Translations under genes and position numbers: made by a program
NCBI RefSeq assembly: GCF_014529945.1
Contig: NZ_JACVFB010000004.1
Coordinates: 310,001 to 374,000 of the forward strand
From: Chitinophaga varians
GTDB lineage: Bacteria > Bacteroidota > Bacteroidia > Chitinophagales > Chitinophagaceae
Reading direction: 5' to 3'
Length of the DNA: 64,000 bases
In this document: positions 16,637-25,337 of the stretch, piece after piece
Numbering within the stretch: the stretch's first letter is position 1
Layout: each line of letters starts with the position of its first letter
The notes under the pieces: model-generated
Told to the model about the DNA's origin: nothing
Database searches by the model: none
The model's input: only the letters and a program-made list of their open reading frames with translations

Positions 16637-17623
16637 ATGAACATGCAACTTTTGAAGGTCGTGAATGGCCTTAGACCCCGGACAGTGCTGGCACTTATTA
16701 TCCAGGACGACGGCAGCCTGGATAACCCGGGACAGTTGATCTACGATGACTTCTCCGGACCGAAGACGACCTCCTCCGTGATTTTCTATAACAGTGACAG
16801 TATCTATGATGTGTGGGTGTCTCCAACAGGGGATATCTGGTTGTGCAGTTCTTACGGCAATGTATACACTACGGCCAATGTCAAATTTCCTGAAAGTCCG
16901 GTGAAGTCGCCCTATGATCTGGACCATGATGATATCCGTAATAGTGGCTTTGACTGGAAAATGTACTGTCTGGACGCTGTTCAGAATGGCGTGTCGATCT
17001 GGTCGCCGGACGGTACTAATATCTTCGTCGGAACCTATTCAGGCCATGTTTATCTATGGGATGGCCAAACCTGGACCCGGCAGGAAACGCCTGTCAGTCA
17101 AAATGACGGAAAATACATCACCCATTTTGCCGGTGCTGCTGCTAACGACGTGTATGCTATTGGGTCACATTCCCGTGAGCTGCTGCATTACAATGGAGAA
17201 GTCTGGGAAGGTACAGCCTATGACGAAAACAAACACGGAAGTATGGCCGCTGACGGGATTGCGCGAACGCCTGCCGGCGATTATTACCTGGCCAGTGAAG
17301 GAGGAAGGGTTTGGAAAACCCGCGATGGTCAACATTTTGAGCTGGTGGCAGCAGATCCCGGACTGGACTTCGCAGGCCTCACTTATGCGCATGACCAGAT
17401 CATCCTGGCGGCCGGAGAGAAAGGCGTTTACGGGATTCAGGAGGGGAAGCTGTTGAACCTCCGCAATACGTTTAGTGCGGAGACGGTGGCGGGAGAAGGC
17501 GCTCAGGCTGTTTTTGTCCGCCCGGCGAAGGAGGACAAGGATGGGACCATGCTCAACTATGCCGTATATACGGGAGCTGAAACCAGGCCCTGGGTTGGAT
17601 ATTCTGTTTTCTTTGGTAAATAA
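16637..17623 (+). CDS. Cytosolic beta-propeller protein
   Basis: 328 residues from ATG 16637 (MNMQLLKVVNGLRP); the frame continues upstream to a TTG at 16550, which would overlap the previous gene. The sequence contains repeated propeller-blade motifs: IYDVWVSPTGDIWLCSSYGN, GTNIFVGTYSGHVYLWDGQT, ANDVYAIGSHSRELLHYNGE, GDYYLASEGGRVWKTRDGQH and HDQIILAAGEKGVYGIQEG. These resemble WD40/YVTN or photosystem-stability-type blades; about six or seven blades would fit. There is no signal peptide, which is unusual because most Bacteroidota propellers of this kind are exported. Probably a protein-protein interaction platform; function unknown. Confidence 0.7.
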   Translation: MNMQLLKVVNGLRPRTVLALIIQDDGSLDNPGQLIYDDFSGPKTTSSVIFYNSDSIYDVWVSPTGDIWLCSSYGNVYTTANVKFPESPVKSPYDLDHDDIRNSGFDWKMYCLDAVQNGVSIWSPDGTNIFVGTYSGHVYLWDGQTWTRQETPVSQNDGKYITHFAGAAANDVYAIGSHSRELLHYNGEVWEGTAYDENKHGSMAADGIARTPAGDYYLASEGGRVWKTRDGQHFELVAADPGLDFAGLTYAHDQIILAAGEKGVYGIQEGKLLNLRNTFSAETVAGEGAQAVFVRPAKEDKDGTMLNYAVYTGAETRPWVGYSVFFGK

Positions 17624-17632
17624 GTAGGGGGA

Positions 17633-17695
17633 AGACAGCCCGAAGGCGTCTGATAAAGGGAGGTGCCCGAAGGGGCCGGAGAGTTAGCGAACTCT
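17633..17695 (+). ncRNA. Cluster of three small hairpins, candidate structured RNA or repeat
   Basis: In the 234-base gap after the propeller gene three compact stem-loops follow one another: 17633-17651 (AGAC/GTCT plus GCC-CGAA-GGC), 17665-17676 (GCCC-GAAG-GGGC) and 17680-17695 (AGAGTT-AGCG-AACTCT). Two of them share the text GCCCGAAGG. None is followed by a proper T run, so a simple terminator does not explain them. Function unknown. Confidence 0.3.
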
Positions 17696-17788
17696 TACGC
17701 CAAATGGTCGTTAAAAGGAGCATTTATCGCCGGCTTTTCCTGAGGTACGGCCGTTTTCCCGATGTAGGAAATATTTTGGACATCCCCC

Positions 17789-17821
17789 TTGCTGAAACGA
17801 ATAATATTTACATTATATTTA
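17789..17821 (+). promoter_or_regulatory. Candidate promoter of the 2OG oxygenase gene
   Basis: TTG (17789-17791) and TATATTTA (17814-17821; one mismatch to TAnnTTTG) are separated by 22 bases. Transcription would start near 17828, which excludes the ATG at 17821 and fits the GTG start at 17858. Confidence 0.4.
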
Positions 17822-17857
17822 TGGCTCCTTTGAAAGTCATGCCTAAAAACTCAAGAA

Positions 17858-18724
17858 GTGCAAACTATCACTGAAACTGCGGAAAACACGCAATTATTCG
17901 ATTACGCTCATTGGAATGCTCAGCTGCCTACACTAAGCAAAGATTACCAGGGGGCCAGTCCTTATCCTCATATTGTATTGGAAAATTTCATGAACCCCGA
18001 CGTATTAGCTACATGCGCCCGGGAGTTTGATAAATTAAATGAGGAAGAAGGATGGATCAACTATGTCCATTACAATGAAAACAAAGCCGGGTTAAATAAA
18101 CTCGATTTGTTGCCGACTACCATCAAGCGGACCATTAATGAGCTGAATTCCCCGGAATTCCTGGAATTCCTCAGTAAGCTGACCGGCATAAAAAATCTGA
18201 AGAAAGATGATCTCCTGGAAGGTGGTGGCATACATCAGTCCAAAAGAGGAGGCTACCTGAACATCCATGCCGATTTTACCGTACATCCGCACCATCGCCA
18301 CTGGCAACGCCGGGTAAACGTGCTGGTATACCTCAACCCCGACTGGGTAGAGGAATGGGGTGGTAAGCTGGAACTGTGGGATACACAGATGAAAGCCTGT
18401 GAGAAGAAAGTGCTGCCCGTTTTTAACCGCTGCGTGATTTTCAACACAGATGCAGACTCCTACCACGGACATCCGGAACCTACTACCTGCCCGGAAGACC
18501 GCCACAGAAGATCTATCGCTTTGTATTATTATACCGAAGAAGCACAGCCTTTCCGCAGAGCTACCCACTACATGGTACGCCCCGGAGAAGAGAAAAAGAA
18601 ATTCATGGTGAAACTGGATAATACCATGGTGGCTGTTTACACAGAAATCAAAGGTATGCTGGGATCAAACGATAAAGTGATCAGCAAGGTATTGCGGTTC
18701 TTCTCCCGTAAGAAGAAGAAATAG
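17858..18724 (+). CDS. 2OG-Fe(II) oxygenase (prolyl 4-hydroxylase-like)
   Basis: 288 residues from a GTG start; no in-frame ATG or TTG lies between the upstream stop and this codon. The iron-binding triad is visible: His137 and Asp139 (NIHADFT) and His203 (DSYHGHPE), with Arg218 (RRSIALYYY) placed to hold 2-oxoglutarate. The strand VNVLVYLNPDW and the GGKLELWD segment are typical of the 2OG-Fe(II) oxygenase group that includes prolyl hydroxylases and sugar-biosynthesis-associated enzymes. The C-terminal 60 residues are a basic helix ending FFSRKKKK. It oxidises an unknown substrate in the cytosol using O2 and 2-oxoglutarate. The gene stands alone between a GT10-like and a GT39-like gene. Confidence 0.87.
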   Translation: MQTITETAENTQLFDYAHWNAQLPTLSKDYQGASPYPHIVLENFMNPDVLATCAREFDKLNEEEGWINYVHYNENKAGLNKLDLLPTTIKRTINELNSPEFLEFLSKLTGIKNLKKDDLLEGGGIHQSKRGGYLNIHADFTVHPHHRHWQRRVNVLVYLNPDWVEEWGGKLELWDTQMKACEKKVLPVFNRCVIFNTDADSYHGHPEPTTCPEDRHRRSIALYYYTEEAQPFRRATHYMVRPGEEKKKFMVKLDNTMVAVYTEIKGMLGSNDKVISKVLRFFSRKKKK

Positions 18725-18743
18725 TATACCGGATTCAAATCAT

Positions 18744-18784
18744 AAAAGAAAAGGCGTTGAAATCATTTCAACGCCTTTTCTTTT
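18744..18784. terminator. Strong bidirectional terminator
   Basis: Nineteen-bp perfect stem (18744-18762 / 18766-18784) with a 3-base loop and A/T tracts at both ends, between the convergent oxygenase and GT39 genes. Confidence 0.9.
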
Positions 18785-18798
18785 TATTATCTAACCAG

Positions 18799-20457
18799 TT
18801 ATTTCACCGGTTCTCTTTTCAGAAATACAAATCCGTTTTTACGATACAGTTCCTTTAAGGAGTACTGCTGGTAATCGTTTACCCGGTCTACTTTGGTGAC
18901 AAAATAAGCGGGTTTATCGATATTCCCTGTCAACAGCCAGGATTCTTCATAAGAGTTGGGATTCGTTGGTTTCTCTTTATGGGTGTAGAAGAAAGGGGCA
19001 TAGCTCCAGTAACCTAAGCAGGTGACGTAGCAATCTTCTCCCTGGCGCTGCTCAAAGAACTCGATGGCGGCGGCCTGTGAATACTTCTCTACTTTCGGTA
19101 CGATGATCGCTGCTGCCATGAAAATCACCAGGCCGGTTCCCACAAAGTAGGCGGTGGCGGCTTTGATGAAGGCGTGTTTGCGCAGCTGTATCAATCCTAC
19201 GATAATGGTGACCACCATTAAGATGCCCACAGAACCTTCCAGACCGCTCCAGTGTACATCAGCCGCCATATTCGCCTGCGCGAAGGTGTCGTGCACATAA
19301 GGGATGAGTCGTTTGATATTTAAGGCGATCAGCGTAACGGCCAGCAGTACGATGGCGATGATCGCTCCCAGGATGGTGGTGAATACGCCCACATATTTTT
19401 TGTAATCCATCTCTTTCCTGTCCCATTTATAAAAGGAATAGGCTGCCAGGAAGGTTACCGGGAACCAGGCCAGTGAAGAGTAGTGGATGATACGGGACTG
19501 TACAATGGTGAATAAGATGGTCACCACCCAGAATAATAATATCATCCAGATTTTAAAGTCTTTATCATACTTGCTGGTGTAGCGGCCCTTAAAGAATGCC
19601 GGGATCGCAAAAAGGGAGGCCGGGAAACAGCCGATGAGCAGTACTACATAGTGATATCCCCAGAAGCCTTCCTGTCCGGCATCGTGGGTGGTAAAGAGAC
19701 GATATTGGTACTTTAAAAATTCGGTAATAAACCACGGACCGTTTTTGGCGGTTTCATATCCGTACCAGGTGGCGGTCACCAAAGCCGTTACGATCAGGAA
19801 CAGTAACGCATGCCACCAGTTGAAATAGATCCTGAAGCGGTTGTAGAAGAAATACACACCCAATACCATCAGGAACACCATCAGGGCCACCTGCCCTTTG
19901 GTGAGGATGGCCAGTCCCATAAAAATGCCTGACCAAACGGCATAAAACACCGGTTTCTTGTTGAGGTCGTCCTTGTCAAATCCATTTCGCTTCCAGTGAT
20001 ACAATATAAAATAGTAGAGCGCCAGGAAGGTGAACAGGTTGAACCACGGATCAATGATACCGGATTTGAAGTACATATTGGGGAAAAGGGAGCCACCAAA
20101 TGCCAGCGCCCACAGGATACCAAACTTTCTGTCGTATAACCTGGTACCACAAACGAAAAGTACAATCAGCGTCACAATACCGCAAACTGCATTGGGGAAG
20201 CGCGCGGCAAATTCATTCACCCCAAATATCTTCATGGACAGGCTCTGCATCCAGAAGAACATGGGCGGCTTTTCCCAGAACGGCTTGAAATTGACATAAA
20301 TCCTGGTGTAATCGTCCAGTTTCAGCATTTCTCTGGAACACTCTGCAAAGTTGATCTCATCCCAGTCAAATAGATGCACACGCCCCAGGAAAGGAATGAA
20401 AAAAAGCGCTGCAATTACGGCCAGTAATAGAATAGTCGATAGTTTGGGTGTACGCAT
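18799..20457 (-). CDS. GT39/ArnT-like membrane glycosyltransferase
   Basis: 552 residues from ATG 20457 (MRTPKLSTILLL), supported by a complete promoter at 20487-20518. The protein has about 10-12 membrane helices in the N-terminal 430 residues and a C-terminal periplasmic part. The first periplasmic loop holds LFDWDEINFAECSREML (Asp31, Asp33, Glu34), the acidic catalytic motif of PMT/ArnT-type GT-C enzymes, followed by FKPFWEKPPMFFWMQ, where the KPP segment is also conserved. Such enzymes move a sugar from a polyprenyl-phosphate carrier onto lipid A, protein or another glycolipid in the periplasm. The acceptor is unknown. The enzyme stands alone, not in a lipid A modification cluster. Confidence 0.88.
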   Translation of the reverse strand: MRTPKLSTILLLAVIAALFFIPFLGRVHLFDWDEINFAECSREMLKLDDYTRIYVNFKPFWEKPPMFFWMQSLSMKIFGVNEFAARFPNAVCGIVTLIVLFVCGTRLYDRKFGILWALAFGGSLFPNMYFKSGIIDPWFNLFTFLALYYFILYHWKRNGFDKDDLNKKPVFYAVWSGIFMGLAILTKGQVALMVFLMVLGVYFFYNRFRIYFNWWHALLFLIVTALVTATWYGYETAKNGPWFITEFLKYQYRLFTTHDAGQEGFWGYHYVVLLIGCFPASLFAIPAFFKGRYTSKYDKDFKIWMILLFWVVTILFTIVQSRIIHYSSLAWFPVTFLAAYSFYKWDRKEMDYKKYVGVFTTILGAIIAIVLLAVTLIALNIKRLIPYVHDTFAQANMAADVHWSGLEGSVGILMVVTIIVGLIQLRKHAFIKAATAYFVGTGLVIFMAAAIIVPKVEKYSQAAAIEFFEQRQGEDCYVTCLGYWSYAPFFYTHKEKPTNPNSYEESWLLTGNIDKPAYFVTKVDRVNDYQQYSLKELYRKNGFVFLKREPVK

Positions 20458-20486
20458 GTGTACTGTATGTAAATGATTGTATTGAA

Positions 20487-20518
20487 CAAATATATGTTGG
20501 TATATTATCATTTGCAAA
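20487..20518 (-). promoter_or_regulatory. Complete Bacteroidota promoter for the GT39 gene
   Basis: On the minus strand, TTTG (20515-20518) and TATATTTG (20487-20494) are separated by 20 bases, matching the -33/-7 consensus of the Bacteroidota primary sigma factor. Transcription would start near 20480, leaving a leader of about 24 bases before the ATG. Confidence 0.65.
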
Positions 20519-20759
20519 TCTGCCGGGCGAAATGGCCCGCTGGCAGCTGTGGAAAAGCGTGTATCCGGCCGCTGATACATCCTTTGAGCAATATGGAAGG
20601 AGAAAATAGCGCTGCTGGCCGGAAAGATTCGATGAAACCCTGCTTTTTTTCGACAAAACAAGACCCCGGGCGCTTTAACAGAAAATGGATCTGTTTCAGA
20701 GAATTAGCAGGGACAGGGAAGGTAGCCTGCTTTTTCTTTGCGCCATAAATAATCTATTT

Positions 20760-22067
20760 ATGAGATACCTGCTCGTCATCTTACTGCTGCATACGGCTTT
20801 ATTCAGTGGGGCGCAAACCCAACAGCAAATTAATAATGTTAAAACTGTCGTTGACCACAAGACAGGCCGGTGGCTCGACAGCCTGATGGCGGTGGTGGGA
20901 GACAAGCGGATCGTGGCACTGGGAGAAGATACCCACGGCACCGGAGACTTTTATGAACTGAGGGCTGCCATTACCCGGCGCCTGATCATGGAAAAAGGAT
21001 TCAACACGGTCATCCTCGAAAATCCGCACGAAGACATGATGGCCCTGCAGGAAGGATTGCCACATGAAAAGCTGGATACCCTGATGCGGCGGCACCTGTT
21101 TGCTATTTACCAGACCAAACAGATGAAGGATTTTTTAGTCTGGGTTAAAAAATATACCAGGAAAGGGAAGGCGCTGCGCCTGGCCGGTTGCGATGACAGC
21201 TTTCGCGAAATCCTTCCTCAGGCATTAATAAGGGAAACAGCAAAGTATGGCAATAATGAGTTGAATCATCTTTGCCAGGAGTTCCTGCTGCGACAAACGC
21301 TGTCCATTAAAGCGTTTTATCAGCGCCAACCATCTCCCCAACCTGATTCCCTGCCCGGCGAAATGGCTTTTGGACTGGCTACTTATCGCCTGCTGGAAAG
21401 AATTGATACGGTATGCCAGCAGTTGCATATCAACAGCCCGGAGACGAAGGAACTGATTTTTCATGCGAAGACATCCTGTGTTTATTATGAGCGAGTGGCA
21501 AGAAAAGCCGCTGTTTCACGCGATGAAATCATGGCTGATCGTATCAACTATTACGCTGCGGACAGTAATGCCAAAATAATTGTATGGGCGCATAATGCAC
21601 ATGTGGCCAAATATGCCTGGCTGTACGATGAACTGGGACTGATGGGTGCCACGGTCGCCAAACAATTTCCCGGAGCGTATTTGTCTATCGGCATGAGCAG
21701 CGGCGAGGGGAGTTATTCGTATATCAAAAACCGTTTTATTAATGACGACCATCACTTTACAGACACCCTGTATCATGGTATCCTGCGCCCGAATAAGACC
21801 GGTTCCTGGAACGAATTATTGATGAACAACGTATCTGGGGATTATTTTCTTGACTTTTCCAGGTTGACTGCCGCTGAGCGAACCGGTTTCGATGAAAAGA
21901 AAACACTGAAGTTAATGGGGTATGGAAAGCAGCGTGAAAAAGAAGAGGAATACTATGAGGTGTCGCTTGCGCGGATGTTCGATATCCTGATCTTCCTGAG
22001 AAAAACGGCCCACACCACGGCGTTGTTCCCCGACGTTACGATAAAGCGTACTACACAAAACCAATAA
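20760..22067 (+). CDS. Secreted erythromycin-esterase-like hydrolase
   Basis: 435 residues from ATG 20760 with a signal peptide (MRYLLVILLLHTALFSGA). The core matches the erythromycin esterase (EreA/EreB-like) family: VALGEDTHGTGDFYELRAAI carries the conserved Glu and His of the active site, NTVILENPHEDM follows as the next strand, and KIIVWAHNAHVAK supplies further conserved His residues. Known members hydrolyse macrolide lactones, but the family is broad and many members have other or unknown substrates; resistance should not be assumed. Export to the periplasm is a notable difference from the cytosolic Ere enzymes. It converges with the large secreted protein gene downstream, with a strong terminator between. 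Confidence 0.85.
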   Translation: MRYLLVILLLHTALFSGAQTQQQINNVKTVVDHKTGRWLDSLMAVVGDKRIVALGEDTHGTGDFYELRAAITRRLIMEKGFNTVILENPHEDMMALQEGLPHEKLDTLMRRHLFAIYQTKQMKDFLVWVKKYTRKGKALRLAGCDDSFREILPQALIRETAKYGNNELNHLCQEFLLRQTLSIKAFYQRQPSPQPDSLPGEMAFGLATYRLLERIDTVCQQLHINSPETKELIFHAKTSCVYYERVARKAAVSRDEIMADRINYYAADSNAKIIVWAHNAHVAKYAWLYDELGLMGATVAKQFPGAYLSIGMSSGEGSYSYIKNRFINDDHHFTDTLYHGILRPNKTGSWNELLMNNVSGDYFLDFSRLTAAERTGFDEKKTLKLMGYGKQREKEEEYYEVSLARMFDILIFLRKTAHTTALFPDVTIKRTTQNQ

Positions 22068-22100
22068 CCACCATCTCAGGCTGCCTTCATCCGGCATAAA

Positions 22101-22138
22101 AACCGGACAAAGTGAAATGATGTTCACTTTGTCCGGTT
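22101..22138. terminator. Strong terminator between convergent genes
   Basis: Sixteen-bp perfect stem (22101-22116 / 22123-22138), 6-base loop, A and T tracts at the two ends; 33 bases past one stop and 27 before the other. Confidence 0.85.
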
Positions 22139-22165
22139 GTACGTACTATTATCAGATTATTTTTA

Positions 22166-24439
22166 TCAATACCCGCGGGCTCTTGTCAGTTGAACAAACA
22201 ACTTTTTCCCGGAGCCATCGCGGTTCGTTTTATATAAATTCCAGGTGTTGGCATCTACAGCCTCTAGGTGAAATGACAGGGAAGGATCTGCCAGTGCTGT
22301 TTTTACCCAGCGGGGGAAAGCGTTTGCAGCTCTCGCATCTTCCCAGGTCCTGATGGTTTTAAAAATCTCGTTCTTCTGAGGGCAGCTCTCCACGTCCTTT
22401 TGGTTGAGGTATAAACTATAGGTAGTACCTACCCCTACAGAAATGGCCTGGATATGGTCGTATTGTGCCACTGTAGAATGGGCTTTGATGGGAAAATTTC
22501 CGCCCATTCCTACCGGGAAAAAGTTAGCATAAGTAACATCCCGGAGGTCTTTGCCCTGGCTGGTGGTGCTTCCCCACTCCCTGGTATCAGCATCGTAGAG
22601 GTTCTTTCCTCCGCCTACATTCCAGATGCTCTGGTAATGCCAGGAACCTTCCGATAAGGTAGCGCCGGTAAAGCGGATGGAAGGCAGTCCCAGCTTAGCC
22701 GCTCTTTCAAACATTTTACGGAAGAAACGTTTGGCGGAGTAGTAGCCATGTCCGTTGTTGAACAAAAACTCCTGGCCGTCGAGATCATAATACCTTAAGC
22801 CGTTGAGGTGGCAGACATCTGCATAGTAGGCCGCCATTTCATCCTGTAACTGCATATTGGGTATAATGCCATCGTAGCCATAGTTGATGGTTACCTGGAG
22901 TTTATATACCGTGTCCCGCAGCTGATGGCTGGCTGGTTGCGTGTTCCAGTAGCCTCGTTTTACCTGCAGCAGCCGATGAGGCGCCTTGTCTGAAACGCCC
23001 AGGTAGTGGATCAGTTCCTTCCCGATTTTTATCATATTCAGGTTGGCGCAATGTCCTTCCCAGCTGGCAATTTCTTCCAGGTGCTTAGGATCATCCACTA
23101 TGATAACGGTGTCGGTGGGACTAAGGGCCGCCATCAGCAAACGGCGTTGCTGGTAGCAGAGGCTGTCGCTGGGAACGGGACTGGCGTCCAGGGTGCCCGG
23201 CGCCAATGCATTGGTGATCGTCGTTCTGCCTATGGTGACGCCATATTTTGCGGCCATGTCCGCAAATGCTTTGTGCGACACGTTGCCAGCGGTTAAATGG
23301 ATGGGCCGCTTCTCGAAATTCTTTCCGTCGATGTAGCCATGATTGCCCCGGTCAGGTCTCAGGAAACCCTGATCATATAAGCTGATCGTCTTAAAACCGA
23401 GTCTCGCTGTATAGGATATAATACTGTCGTACAGATTACCACTGGTAATGGCGTCCGGAACATACGCAGCAGGGTCTTTTACCCATCTGCCATTAATTGT
23501 CGGATAGGGGAGTTGTTCCTTCAATACAATATGCTGCATTACATCCAGCAAGGCGGTGCTGTCCGGGCTGCCCCATAAGGCGATGGAAGAGCCTATGTAG
23601 TCCACTCCCGGCAACGGTTGCACTTGTATGTGGTTGGGCGTATTGGCAGCCATATTCGGGATCAGCGAATAATTGACTTCTCTCTCAAAAGACCGGTCCC
23701 TCGACTGATAGGTAATCGATATCCTTCCTTTGTCATCCACGCTGGCTGCATTGCCATACATGATCCTGTAGTAGGGTTCTTTGTGGGCATAAAAAGCTAC
23801 ATCGCTCACCCCATCGCCGCCCAGCGTAAATACCTGGCCTTCATGCAGACTGTCAGGCAAAGGGTAGCGTGTTGCATCAGGAGAATGGATGATATATTGA
23901 AACGGCGCTGCGTCAGCGATAGTTTCCGCAGTGCCTCCAAGCGTATTGTCGTTTAAGGCCAGCATACCGATGGCGTAATTCACGGCATGGCTGGTATCGC
24001 GGCTTACGCCGATGATTTCGCCAAACAGATTGGTAATATTGGTATGATACGCGCCCCATTGAATAACATCGATGCCATTCCGTGGAGCGAGGGACTGCAG
24101 CGTGAGTTTAAAATATTTTTCCTGTGGCTGAATGGCAATTTGGGCCACTGATCCGTTGGCGTAACGCAGCAACAGGGTTTTGTTTCCCTTGTTGTACGTG
24201 GCTTTTATAGGTTGATAGAAAACTTTTTGCTGACTGTTATATAAGCTCATCAGGGGAGACGGCTTGTCGGCCGGACTAAATTCCCTGTTGGGCGTTACCG
24301 AGATATTCTTCATACTGGTGATCCATCCTTTCCCGTTGATGTGAATTTTAAAATACTTCGTATTAAAATCACATTGCGCAGACAGGCTGTAGGTAAGCGT
24401 GCACGCGATAAGCAGCGTAATGATTTTCTTTATGACCAT
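22166..24439 (-). CDS. Large secreted protein, putative glycoside hydrolase
   Basis: 757 residues with a signal peptide (MVIKKIITLLIACTLTYSLSA). The N-terminal 300 residues are beta-rich and look like a supersandwich domain. From about residue 320 alternating helix/strand segments suggest a TIM barrel, with acidic, aromatic-rich loops such as KTISLYDQGFLRPDRGNHGY, NYGYDGIIPNMQLQDEMAA and LNGLRYYDLDGQEFLF that could hold catalytic acids. A short beta domain closes the protein. The order resembles alpha-galactosidase-type enzymes, but I cannot place it in a named family. It is divergent from the ECF sigma gene of PUL-like locus 1 and shares its 242-base control region, which supports a role in degrading the glycan imported by that locus. 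Confidence 0.6.
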   Translation of the reverse strand: MVIKKIITLLIACTLTYSLSAQCDFNTKYFKIHINGKGWITSMKNISVTPNREFSPADKPSPLMSLYNSQQKVFYQPIKATYNKGNKTLLLRYANGSVAQIAIQPQEKYFKLTLQSLAPRNGIDVIQWGAYHTNITNLFGEIIGVSRDTSHAVNYAIGMLALNDNTLGGTAETIADAAPFQYIIHSPDATRYPLPDSLHEGQVFTLGGDGVSDVAFYAHKEPYYRIMYGNAASVDDKGRISITYQSRDRSFEREVNYSLIPNMAANTPNHIQVQPLPGVDYIGSSIALWGSPDSTALLDVMQHIVLKEQLPYPTINGRWVKDPAAYVPDAITSGNLYDSIISYTARLGFKTISLYDQGFLRPDRGNHGYIDGKNFEKRPIHLTAGNVSHKAFADMAAKYGVTIGRTTITNALAPGTLDASPVPSDSLCYQQRRLLMAALSPTDTVIIVDDPKHLEEIASWEGHCANLNMIKIGKELIHYLGVSDKAPHRLLQVKRGYWNTQPASHQLRDTVYKLQVTINYGYDGIIPNMQLQDEMAAYYADVCHLNGLRYYDLDGQEFLFNNGHGYYSAKRFFRKMFERAAKLGLPSIRFTGATLSEGSWHYQSIWNVGGGKNLYDADTREWGSTTSQGKDLRDVTYANFFPVGMGGNFPIKAHSTVAQYDHIQAISVGVGTTYSLYLNQKDVESCPQKNEIFKTIRTWEDARAANAFPRWVKTALADPSLSFHLEAVDANTWNLYKTNRDGSGKKLFVQLTRARGY

Positions 24440-24613
24440 CTTGTAAAAGTAGGGAAGAAAGCAGGTAGAATACAGTGCGAAATTAGCTAATTCCTATGTT
24501 TTATTTGCCCGGTACAGGAAAACAGGGCTGCGTATCTCCCTTGCTTCCCTGAAAAGTTTCATCAAAAGAAACTCCGCGCGTGGCAGAATCATACAGTCAG
24601 TCGATTTTAATAT

Positions 24614-24621
24614 TATATTTG
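24614..24621 (+). promoter_or_regulatory. Bacteroidota -7 promoter element TATATTTG for ECF sigma gene
   Basis: Exact TAnnTTTG 61 bases before the ATG at 24682; no clear TTG at -33. On the minus strand TAATTTCG (24478-24485, one mismatch) could serve the divergent gene. Confidence 0.45.
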
Positions 24622-24681
24622 TCAATAAGACAATTTATTTTTATGCAATTGGAATTTTGCATAATCTGATATTTTATTTTC

Positions 24682-25242
24682 ATGCGCGAAGATATCCCTG
24701 AACTGCGAGACAGAATACATCATGGTGATACACAGGCATTTAAAGAATTATACGATTGCTGTAGCGCTCCATTGCTGCAGTTAGCCCTGGCCATCGTTCA
24801 TAACAGGGAAATGGCGGAAGAAGTGGTAGCTGATGTATTTATTGCCATATGGCGGCAGCAGAAAGACCTGCTTCAGGTAAGTAATCTGAAATGGTATCTC
24901 TATGCCTCTACCCGCAATATTGCGCTTAACTACCTCCGTAAATATGCCCACAGGAAAACGTTGCATCTCGATGAAGCATATGGGCTTGAATATGAAATAA
25001 ACCCGGAGAATCAACTCATTAATAATGAAATGATACGCCATATCAACATCGCTATTAATGAACTGCCACCGCAGTGCCGCATCATCTTTAAACTGGTAAA
25101 GGAAGACGGGATGAAATACCGGGAGGTAGCTGACCTGCTGAACATATCCATCAAAACCGTGGAGAACCAGGTGGGCATCGCGCTGAAAAAGCTGACCAAA
25201 ACGAAGGCCTTCCTCTTCACGCCGCATTCCGGGCATCAGTAA
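24682..25242 (+). CDS. ECF RNA polymerase sigma factor (Bacteroidota FecI-like)
   Basis: 186 residues. Region 2 spans about 12-85 (FKELYDCCSAPLLQLALAIV, then VADVFIAIWRQQ and WYLYASTRNIALNYLRKYAH), and region 4 spans about 120-178 with the helix-turn-helix YREVADLLNISIKTVENQVG. It belongs to the RNA polymerase sigma-70, Bacteroides expansion group. It sits 95 bases ahead of a FecR anti-sigma gene and is followed by SusC and SusD, so it most likely drives this locus when released by the anti-sigma factor. Confidence 0.95.
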   Translation: MREDIPELRDRIHHGDTQAFKELYDCCSAPLLQLALAIVHNREMAEEVVADVFIAIWRQQKDLLQVSNLKWYLYASTRNIALNYLRKYAHRKTLHLDEAYGLEYEINPENQLINNEMIRHINIAINELPPQCRIIFKLVKEDGMKYREVADLLNISIKTVENQVGIALKKLTKTKAFLFTPHSGHQ

Positions 25243-25337
25243 ACGCGCTAAAAAAAGTTGCCCCTTTGGGGGTATTTCCTCTTTCGTGTTGTCTTATATC
25301 CCTGAGCATCATTTGTTCAATAATTTTCAATATTTCT

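Noticed and set aside
17821-17874. Short frame MAPLKVMPKNSRSANYH before the 2OG oxygenase, possible frameshifted start
   Set aside because: It is out of frame with the enzyme, its ATG overlaps the candidate -7 element, and the GTG at 17858 explains the start without a frameshift.
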